Positions 6,941 through 12,159 of a DNA stretch of 12,159 nt are shown piece after piece; positions within the stretch are counted from its first letter, which is position 1, and every line of letters begins with the position of its first letter. The DNA lies in the NCBI GenBank assembly GCA_035648055.1, contig DASRMF010000042.1:1-12159 (forward strand), written 5' to 3'. Under the pieces are notes generated by a model. It saw nothing but the letters and a program-made list of their open reading frames with translations, was not told the origin of the DNA and searched no databases. The position numbers and the translations under genes are program-made. This DNA is from Sediminicultor sp035648055. GTDB taxonomy: Bacteria; Atribacterota; Phoenicimicrobiia; Phoenicimicrobiales; Phoenicimicrobiaceae.

Positions 6941-7567
6941 TTTATTGTTTAGCTCATTGCAGATATTTTTCGTAATTTCTGTTGAAAAACCCCTTCTTAA
7001 TAAATAATTATATATTTTTTTTGGATCTATACTGATATTTTTTATTTCGGATGCTACAATCTTATCTTTTATAAGATTATGTGCCAGGGTTAGTTCATCC
7101 ATTTCTTTATATGTTTTGTCTATTACTTTTTGGATAATATCCTGTTTAATTCCTTTTGTTCTTAATTCCTGATTTAATTTATATCTTCCTATTGGTTTAT
7201 TTTGTAATCGAAATTGTGCCCACATTTCGGCAAATAGTTCATCGTTAATGTAATTATTATCTTCTAACCAAAAAATAAGTTCAGCGATAATTTTTTCGGG
7301 ATATCCCTTATTCTTTAGTTTTCCGGATATTTCGTATCTACTATAAATTCTCCGGGATAAAAGCATCAGAAGATATTTTTTGCCTCTTGTAGTTTTATCT
7401 TCGTAAATTATTTTTTCTATTTCTTGATCAGATAATTCTTTGCCTACGTAAGCATCTAATGATTTAATTATCTTTTCATTTAGTTTGTATCTGGTTTTAT
7501 TATCTACATAAATAACTACTTGACTAATATTTTTTTTGTCATAATTTATAGAAGTAATTTTATTTAT
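6917..7567 (-). CDS. recX: RecX, regulator of RecA, with probable AUA start overlapping the recA stop
   Basis: RecX binds RecA filaments and modulates recombinase activity. Read from ATA 7567 the protein has 216 residues. Residues 2-25 (NKITSINYDKKNISQVVIYVD) match the usual RecX opening 'I..I...kkn..r..IyvDg'. YLLMLLSRRIYSRYEISGKL (65-84) and the following NYINDELFAEMWAQFR are the hallmark of the three-helix RecX repeats, and a second and third repeat follow to the C-terminus. The first ATG (7366) would drop 67 residues and begin inside the first repeat. Upstream of it the frame has no ATG, GTG or TTG before the stop at 7583-7585. ATA 7567 overlaps the recA TAA by the tetranucleotide ATAA, mirroring the classic ATGA coupling, and GAGG at 7578-7581 lies 10 bases upstream. 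The last seven residues are written by repeat DNA. Confidence 0.9.
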   Translation of the reverse strand: MNKITSINYDKKNISQVVIYVDNKTRYKLNEKIIKSLDAYVGKELSDQEIEKIIYEDKTTRGKKYLLMLLSRRIYSRYEISGKLKNKGYPEKIIAELIFWLEDNNYINDELFAEMWAQFRLQNKPIGRYKLNQELRTKGIKQDIIQKVIDKTYKEMDELTLAHNLIKDKIVASEIKNISIDPKKIYNYLLRRGFSTEITKNICNELNNKDKVTSNE

Positions 7568-8607
7568 TTTTTTGGTACCTCTTTACTTATTCTTTTATCA
7601 AGTCCAGCGGTTATCAATATTTTATCTTCTATCTCTTTTGCAATTTCAGGGTGTTCTTGCAGATATGTTTTAGAGTTTTCACGTCCCTGGCCAAATTTTA
7701 TATCATTATAAGATATCCAAACTCCTGATTTTTGTAATATATTATATTTAACACCAAGATCTATAATGTCCCCTTCTTTGGATATTCCTTTACCAAAAAT
7801 TATATCGAACATTGTTTCTTTGAAGGGAGGGGCCAATTTATTTTTTACCACTTTAACCTTAACAGTTATTCCAATATTGTCTTCATCTTTTTTAATGGTT
7901 GCCTTTCTTCTGATATCCATTCTGATGCTAGAATAAAACTTGAGTGCTCTACCGCCGGGAGTAGTTTCAGGATTACCAAAAAAGATACCAATCTTTTCTC
8001 TAATTTGATTTACGAATACAGTTGTAGTTCTTGACTTACTAATAATAGCGGTAAGTTTCCTTAAGGCCTGAGACATTAATCTTGCTTGTAATCCCATATA
8101 GGAATCTCCCATATTTCCTTCTATTTCAGCCTTAGGCACCAGGGCAGCAACTGAATCTATTACAACAACATCAACCGCGTTGCTTCTAACTAAAGATTCA
8201 GTTATTTCTAAAGCCTGTTCACCGGTATCAGGTTGAGAAATAATTAATTCATCTGTATTAACCCCAATATTTTTAGCATAAATTGGGTCTAAAGCGTGTT
8301 CAGCATCAATAAAAGCAGCGATACCGTTATTTTTTTGAGCTTCAGCAATAATGTGTAGGGCAAGTGTGGTCTTTCCGGAGGCTTCAGGTCCAAAAATCTC
8401 TATTACTCTACCTCTTGGGACTCCACCCACTCCGAGAGCGATATCTAAACTTAATGAACCGGTTGAAATAGTGTTACTTCCAGGAAATTTAGGACGGTCT
8501 CCCAGTTTCATTATAGAACCTTTTCCGAATCTTTGTTCGATATTCTGCATTGCTGTGTCTAATGCTTTTTCTCTTTCCGAGTTGTTTTTTTCTGTTTTGT
8601 CAGTCAT
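7564..8607 (-). CDS. recA: Recombinase RecA
   Basis: RecA is the ATP-dependent strand-exchange protein of homologous recombination and the co-protease of the SOS response. The length of 347 residues is typical. Visible marks are the N-terminal helix with QRFGKGSIMKLGD (25-37), Walker A GPEASGKT (73-80), the catalytic-Glu region AFIDAEHALD (98-107), Walker B VVVIDSVAAL (147-156), the L1 area with MGDSYMGLQARLMSQALR (166-183), FVNQIREKIG (198-207) and loop L2 around ETTPGGRALKFYSS (214-227). No intein interrupts it. AAAGGAG lies 11 bases before the ATG at 8607. The 61 bases up to thpR contain neither a Bacillus-type (CGAACN4GTTCG) nor an E. coli-type LexA box. Any damage control must therefore act on an upstream promoter or use another operator. 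Confidence 0.99.
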   Translation of the reverse strand: MTDKTEKNNSEREKALDTAMQNIEQRFGKGSIMKLGDRPKFPGSNTISTGSLSLDIALGVGGVPRGRVIEIFGPEASGKTTLALHIIAEAQKNNGIAAFIDAEHALDPIYAKNIGVNTDELIISQPDTGEQALEITESLVRSNAVDVVVIDSVAALVPKAEIEGNMGDSYMGLQARLMSQALRKLTAIISKSRTTTVFVNQIREKIGIFFGNPETTPGGRALKFYSSIRMDIRRKATIKKDEDNIGITVKVKVVKNKLAPPFKETMFDIIFGKGISKEGDIIDLGVKYNILQKSGVWISYNDIKFGQGRENSKTYLQEHPEIAKEIEDKILITAGLDKRISKEVPKK

Positions 8608-8668
8608 TTTTTAGTTTACTCCTTTATATTTCTTGTTTTACAGATATTTTAGTAATATTATTAATTTT

Positions 8669-9241
8669 CTATTTTTTTAATAAAGGGAATTTGGCTATTA
8701 TGTTATATATGGGCCCATTTGGAGTTAATTTACTTTCCATGAGGTCAATATTGCCAACCTCCTGGCTAAAATTATTTACCTCAATGCTTTTTAATATTTG
8801 AATGAAATTAGTCGTATCTCTAATAAATTTCACCCTTCCGATGGTAATATGGCTAGAGAAATCTTTATTTTCTCTTGGGAAGCCTTCCTTATATAACATT
8901 GTTTCTATAGAACTATATAGTTCATGTAATTGATTCGCGCCTTCTTTGATCCCTGTCCAAATTATGCGGGGCATCTGGTAAGTTGGAAATATTCCGATAT
9001 CAGAAGATAATTTTATAATGAACGGACTATATCGACTGGTAATTTCTTTTAATGCTGATTTTACTAATTCCGTTTGCTCTGATGATATATCCCTCAAAAA
9101 TTTCATAGTGAGGTGTAAATTGTTTTTTTCAACCCATTTTATTTTGGTTTCAGGAGCATTTAGGTTGGCTTGAAGAGATGCTAAATATTCTTTTATCTCC
9201 GGATTTAAGTTAAAGGCAATAAATGATCTTACTTTTTCCAA
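8669..9241 (-). CDS. thpR: RNA 2',3'-cyclic phosphodiesterase ThpR (2H/LigT family)
   Basis: This is a 2H phosphoesterase that opens 2',3'-cyclic phosphates on RNA ends to 2'-phosphates and can ligate tRNA half-molecules in vitro. The 190 residues match the family size. Both catalytic HxTx motifs are present: HLTM (43-46, in NNLHLTMKFLRD) and HITI (131-134, in SSHITIGRVKF). The N-terminus VRSFIAFNLNPEIKEYL and FPRENKDFSSHIT are typical. The start is TTG 9241, with GGGAG (9256-9260) 14 bases upstream; there is no in-frame ATG nearby. In many Clostridia and Thermotogales thpR lies just upstream of recA, as here. Its link to recombination is by position only. Confidence 0.95.
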   Translation of the reverse strand: MEKVRSFIAFNLNPEIKEYLASLQANLNAPETKIKWVEKNNLHLTMKFLRDISSEQTELVKSALKEITSRYSPFIIKLSSDIGIFPTYQMPRIIWTGIKEGANQLHELYSSIETMLYKEGFPRENKDFSSHITIGRVKFIRDTTNFIQILKSIEVNNFSQEVGNIDLMESKLTPNGPIYNIIAKFPLLKK

Positions 9242-9288
9242 ATTTTTATAACTAACTCCCTATTGTTTTGTTTATATTTTATTTAAGT

Positions 9289-9912
9289 TCATTGTATAGG
9301 AATTTCCTTTTCCGTAATCCCTGTTTTAGTAGAGGCACGGCGTGCCGTGTCTTCTTGTATTAATTTATCTCTTAGTTTTAATTTGTATTTCTTTCTAACT
9401 GAATTTAAATAATTTATATATTCATTGGTTTTGTAATTGGGATAGGTATATTTACAAGCAACAAATGATTTATTTATAAATCTAAGAGTAATTTCAGCAT
9501 ATATCCCCTGATTAAGGTAAATTCTGGATGGTCCATCTTTAGTGCTGGCCAGAATATATTTATCCAGGGTAATATACCCCGGATCAAGATTAATTTTTCG
9601 TTTAGGATGGGTTATATTATTTTTAATATTTTCATTCTTAAAATTATTTTCTATACCATTGGTTATTATTTTAATTTCAGCAAGCTCATCTTGCCTAATC
9701 AGAGTGGAAAAGGAAAATAGCTTTTGCATTAAATTTTTTCCAAATTCTTCTTCGTAATAATCGGTAAAATTAAAATGCTGATCATTGCTCTCGGTATCAA
9801 CTTCTCCAAATTTTTTAATTAATACCTCTTTGTATAAATCGAATAAGCATTTATCCGAGGTGAACATACTTATTATAAGTTTGGCTGGTTTTGGTAAAGA
9901 CATTTTTCCCAC
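9289..9912 (-). CDS. DUF4416 protein with a repeat-derived C-terminal tail
   Basis: The sequence matches the DUF4416 family of unknown function: PKPAKLIISMFTSD (7-20), FGEVDTESNDQHFNFTDYYEEEFG (35-58), LFSFSTLIRQDELAEIKIITNGIE (65-88), INLDPGYITLDKYILAST (107-124), RIYLNQGIYAEITLRF (130-145) and YTYPNYKTNEYINYLNSVRKKYK (155-177). There are no membrane segments, so it is likely cytosolic. The start is either GTG 9912 (207 residues, AGGG 13 bases upstream) or ATG 9903 (204 residues). The family normally ends soon after the 'YPDY...vR..yk' helix. Residues about 187-207 are therefore an extension, and 187-194 (EDTARRAS) are encoded by a GC-rich palindrome. It sits between rodZ and thpR, where pgsA and cinA lie in Listeria. 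I can assign no function. Confidence 0.85.
   Translation of the reverse strand: MGKMSLPKPAKLIISMFTSDKCLFDLYKEVLIKKFGEVDTESNDQHFNFTDYYEEEFGKNLMQKLFSFSTLIRQDELAEIKIITNGIENNFKNENIKNNITHPKRKINLDPGYITLDKYILASTKDGPSRIYLNQGIYAEITLRFINKSFVACKYTYPNYKTNEYINYLNSVRKKYKLKLRDKLIQEDTARRASTKTGITEKEIPIQ
9331..9354. repeat. GC-rich palindromic element inside the DUF4416 coding region
   Basis: The sequence CACGGC-gt-GCCGTG (9336-9349) is a perfect hairpin, extending to nine pairs (9333-9341 with 9344-9352) with one G-U. It is strikingly GC-rich inside an AT-rich gene. From memory, it resembles a decayed copy of the short palindromes of the form GTAGGGGCACGGC...GCCGTGCCCCTAC that are scattered through many bacterial genomes. 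Here it keeps the frame open and writes residues 187-194 of the protein, just past the conserved domain. The resemblance should be tested by searching the whole genome. Confidence 0.65.
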
Positions 9913-10003
9913 TGGTTTAACATATCCCTAATTCTTCTTTTTGTGTTAAGTTTTCATATCCTGCCTGGGAGTAACCCACTTAGCCGGTCATACCTAAAAA
10001 ATA

Positions 10004-10831
10004 TTAAATATTTTGTGCAGGATTAAAATTATATTTTAGAAGGTAATTATCAATAGTTCCTTTGCTAATTTCAATTGATTCATCATCATAATATGTTTCG
10101 ATTTTAGTCGGATATTCAGTTATAATTTCTAAGCTTTGATCAGTTTCCCAAAAATATTCTTCTCCTTCAAATAATATTCCTTCAAATATTATTTTATCTT
10201 CGGAAAGAATTTTTACCCAGGTTTTATCACTTGCTATCAATTTTAGAATAGGTAATTTTTCAGCTGAAACATTTTCCTGTATCAAAGATTCTGCGATAAT
10301 AGCCTCTGCTTCCGATTCAATATTTTCTTCAATTAAAGTGCTTATATCGTTCGCTTTTTCCTCGGTATTTACGTCAGTTTCATTTCCAATTTCAGGCGAA
10401 GGAAGCGGAAAATCCTGGGCTTCTTTAAGAGAGCGGCTTAATAGTAATAATCCAATAAAGATTATAATGAGAAAGCCAGATAAGTAAACATACTTAACAG
10501 GAAGGAAAAACCTTTTTTTCTCAAACATAGATCTATCTTTCGTTTTAAGGTAGATATTTTCTTTTTTAGTTTCTTTTATAACAGATTTCTGTTTATCCAA
10601 ATTATTATAAGTTTGAATTATTTGATTAATATTTTCTTCATCTATATCTAGATATTTACTATAATTTCTCAAATATCCAACAATATAAGTTTTGCTGGGA
10701 ATTACATCTACATTGCCTTCCTCAAGGGCTTGCAAGTATTTTTTACGTATCTTCAAATCTTTCTCTACTTCAATTAATGAAATTCCCTTTGCTTCCCTAC
10801 TCTCTCTTAAGAAATTCCCAATATCTTTCAT
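10004..10831 (-). CDS. RodZ/YmfM-like membrane protein (HTH plus DUF4115)
   Basis: RodZ-type proteins couple the cytoplasmic MreB cytoskeleton to wall synthesis. From ATG 10831 the protein has 275 residues. An N-terminal HTH_25 domain covers about 2-70 (IGNFLRESREAKGISLIEVE, RKKYLQALEEG, YIVGYLRNYSKYLDID). A basic stretch leads to one membrane helix at about 114-133 (KYVYLSGFLIIIFIGLLLL). An acidic linker follows, then an extracytoplasmic DUF4115 domain at about 195-265 (LKLIASDKTWVKILSED, IIFEGILFEGEEYFWE). ATG 10864 would add 11 residues, but the predicted transcription start falls at about 10865, which would leave it leaderless. ATG 10831 has GGAG 14 bases upstream and starts exactly at the family N-terminus. 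The topology and position upstream of recA match ymfM of Bacillus and Listeria. Confidence 0.88.
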   Translation of the reverse strand: MKDIGNFLRESREAKGISLIEVEKDLKIRKKYLQALEEGNVDVIPSKTYIVGYLRNYSKYLDIDEENINQIIQTYNNLDKQKSVIKETKKENIYLKTKDRSMFEKKRFFLPVKYVYLSGFLIIIFIGLLLLSRSLKEAQDFPLPSPEIGNETDVNTEEKANDISTLIEENIESEAEAIIAESLIQENVSAEKLPILKLIASDKTWVKILSEDKIIFEGILFEGEEYFWETDQSLEIITEYPTKIETYYDDESIEISKGTIDNYLLKYNFNPAQNI

Positions 10832-10871
10832 TTGATTAAATTCTTCTCCTTTTTTGGAAATCATATACTTT

Positions 10872-10900
10872 ATTATATACCTAAAACATTTTTTGGTCGA
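10872..10900 (-). promoter_or_regulatory. Promoter in front of the rodZ-like gene
   Basis: On the minus strand a -35 TCGACC (10895-10900, four of six) and a perfect -10 TATAAT (10872-10877) are 17 bases apart. The start point would be near 10865, giving a leader of about 33 bases that contains the GGAG used by ATG 10831. It lies in the 54-base space after nupQ and may let the rodZ-recA-rny genes be expressed independently of the transporter. Confidence 0.6.
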
Positions 10901-10918
10901 GTTATTCCTAATTTTTTT

Positions 10919-11863
10919 CTACCCTATTTCTTTTTCGTAAGGGATTCCATCTGCTGCCGGAGGAACGGCTCTGCCCACTGCGCTTACCAGAACAAAAATT
11001 GCCAATAAATAAGGAACCATATTGATAAATTGTACCGGAACAGCAGTGACGCTCTGTAATCTGATAGCCAGAGCCTCTCCAAAACCAAATAAAAGTGCAG
11101 CTCCTGCGGTACCAAGAGGAGTCCATTTACCAAAGATCATAGCTGCCAAAGCAATAAAACCCCTACCTCCGCTTATTTCTTTGACAAAAAAATGGGCTTG
11201 CTCTAAGGATAAAAAAGAACCGGCTAATCCGGCAAGAGCACCGGAGGTCATTACTGCTATATATCGCATTTTATTAACATTAACTCCCATAGTATCAGCA
11301 GCTTCGGGATATTCCCCCACCGATCTTAATCTTAATCCAAAAGGTGTTTTAAATAAAATAAAGTGGGACAATATGATAATTATAATGGTGAAATAAACCA
11401 AAGGGGAATAATGAGTAAAAATTACAATAAGACTTCTCACCCATGAATAACCTTCACCCTTTATTGGTATAGGAAAACCCCATATTGGTAAACTATATTT
11501 TGCCATTATCTGTGTTTCATTAAATAAAAGCCAGGAAAAGAATACGGTTATTCCGCTGGCAAACAGATTGATAGCTACGCCACTTACAATCTGATTTGCC
11601 TTAAAGGTAATACATGTAATCGCATGTATTAGTCCCAGTAAAATTCCGACTAAAATTGCTCCCAAAACTCCCACCCAGGGATTTTGAGCAAAGTTAGTCA
11701 CTGCAACTGCCGTAAATGCACCGGTTAGCATCATTCCTTCTAATCCAATATTAGTTACCCCCGATCTTTCTGAAAATACGCCGCCTAAACCAGCTAAGGC
11801 CAAAGGTATAGCTATTCTAATAGAGGAAGCAATAAAATCTGCATTAAAAATACTACCGAACAT
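10919..11863 (-). CDS. nupQ: Nucleoside ABC transporter permease NupQ-like (BPD_transp_2)
   Basis: This is one of the two integral-membrane subunits of a BmpA/NupN-type importer for nucleosides. It has 314 residues, with about eight to ten hydrophobic segments from residue 12 to 298. Family signatures are GVTNIGLEGMMLTGAF (35-50), the ATPase-contact loop GLRLRSVGEYPEAADTMGVN (176-195), EISGGRGFIALAAMIFGKW (229-247) and the C-terminal GRAVPPAADGIPY (297-309). The ATG at 11863 overlaps the nupP stop by one base (TAATG), and AGGAGG inside the nupP end lies 11 bases upstream, so translation is coupled. Sugar-importer permeases of the same fold are the alternative, but the paired NupP-type gene and the motif wording favour nucleosides. 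The substrate-binding protein and ATPase are not in the window. Confidence 0.9.
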   Translation of the reverse strand: MFGSIFNADFIASSIRIAIPLALAGLGGVFSERSGVTNIGLEGMMLTGAFTAVAVTNFAQNPWVGVLGAILVGILLGLIHAITCITFKANQIVSGVAINLFASGITVFFSWLLFNETQIMAKYSLPIWGFPIPIKGEGYSWVRSLIVIFTHYSPLVYFTIIIIILSHFILFKTPFGLRLRSVGEYPEAADTMGVNVNKMRYIAVMTSGALAGLAGSFLSLEQAHFFVKEISGGRGFIALAAMIFGKWTPLGTAGAALLFGFGEALAIRLQSVTAVPVQFINMVPYLLAIFVLVSAVGRAVPPAADGIPYEKEIG

Positions 11864-12159
11864 TAGGCTAATTTCCTCCTTTTTCGAATTAATCTCTTGA
11901 CTACTTCATCACTGATGACCACAAATATTACGATAACTGCTTGTAATACCATAATAAGTTCTCGAGGGATTCTTCCTTCAGTATAAATATTGACTATAGC
12001 TCCACCGTAATTTAAAATACCGAATAAAATAGCAGCTAAGACTACCCCCAGGGGGTGATTCTTACCTAAAAGTGCCACAGCAATTCCGTTAAATCCTAAT
12101 CCGGTGAAAAGTTCTTGTCTCCAGCGATATTTAAAACCCATTACTTCATTGGTCCCCAC
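11863..12159 (-). CDS. nupP: Nucleoside ABC transporter permease NupP-like, N-terminus cut off by window edge
   Basis: The frame runs from the right edge to the TAA at 11863-11865, giving the last 98-99 residues of a permease. The GTG at the very edge is an internal valine codon, not a start. GLGFNGIAVALLGKNHPLGVVLAAILFGILNYGG (21-54 of the fragment) is the highly characteristic C-terminal part of YufP/NupP permeases. It is followed by a last hydrophobic helix, ELIMVLQAVIVIFVVISDEVV, and a basic tail, KRLIRKRRKLA. It partners NupQ, encoded immediately downstream with a one-base overlap. The rest of the gene, and probably the ATPase and lipoprotein genes, lie to the right. Confidence 0.9.
   Translation of the reverse strand: MGTNEVMGFKYRWRQELFTGLGFNGIAVALLGKNHPLGVVLAAILFGILNYGGAIVNIYTEGRIPRELIMVLQAVIVIFVVISDEVVKRLIRKRRKLA

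Noticed and set aside
8608..8668. SOS/LexA operator upstream of recA
   Set aside because: I found neither CGAACN4GTTCG nor a CTG-N10-CAG box in the gap to thpR.
11022..11396. 124-codon plus-strand frame
   Set aside because: It is antisense to the well-supported nupQ gene and its product is low in complexity; other plus frames (1273-1506, 3152-3439, 8351-8614, 9542-9757) fail for the same reason.
1..12159. Defence system, mobile element, tRNA or rRNA genes
   Set aside because: No transposase, integrase, nuclease-defence or toxin-antitoxin signature, and no tRNA-like folds, were seen in any gap.

Overview
The window is AT-rich bacterial chromosome. Every gene I can support lies on the minus strand, so transcription runs from right to left. 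The content is housekeeping: nucleoside uptake, cell shape, DNA repair, RNA turnover and tRNA modification. There is no phage, transposon, CRISPR or rRNA/tRNA gene. RNase Y, a NupPQ-type transporter, a RodZ/YmfM-like protein and recA-recX sit together, which resembles the Firmicutes (Listeria/Bacillus) recA neighbourhood. The DUF4416 gene, the strong AT bias and the short palindromic and heptad repeats would also fit a deep-branching low-GC lineage such as Atribacterota. That placement is a guess; no marker here settles it.

Layout from the right edge (upstream) to the left. The 3' part of nupP (11863-12159) and complete nupQ (10919-11863) encode the two membrane permeases of a nucleoside ABC importer. 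A good promoter then leads into a rodZ-like gene (10004-10831), a DUF4416 gene (9289-9912), thpR (8669-9241), recA (7564-8607), recX (6917-7567) and, after a 309-base repeat-bearing gap, rny (5075-6607). A hairpin with a U-run (4998-5043) closes that unit. Next come miaB (3630-4958) and miaA (2686-3633), overlapping by ATGA, followed by a YtcJ-like amidohydrolase (1100-about 2638). After a 353-base AT-rich gap comes the 5' two thirds or so of an NlpC/P60-type cell-wall hydrolase (1-746), which runs off the left edge without its catalytic domain.

The main observation is that three genes (rny, recX, amidohydrolase) have open frames that continue upstream of the first ATG/GTG/TTG through sequence clearly homologous to the family's N-terminus. 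They contain no canonical start codon there, but have a Shine-Dalgarno sequence placed in front of ATT or ATA codons. For rny the missing part is the membrane anchor plus coiled-coil start (80 residues); for recX it is 67 residues, with the ATA overlapping the recA stop. An ATG-only reading would truncate these proteins. AUU/AUA initiation is the simplest reading.

Second, two proteins have C-termini written by repeat DNA. The DUF4416 protein ends in a GC-rich palindromic element (9331-9354). The last codons of recX are one arm of a 22-bp inverted repeat whose other arm belongs to a degenerate 7-base-period array (6800-6875).

Functionally, miaB and miaA act in sequence on tRNA A37, recA and recX form an effector/modulator pair, and rny supplies the membrane-bound mRNA decay nuclease. 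The nupPQ-rodZ-recA-rny order matches the Listeria arrangement, with pgsA/cinA and the M16 peptidase genes missing and DUF4416-thpR in their place.
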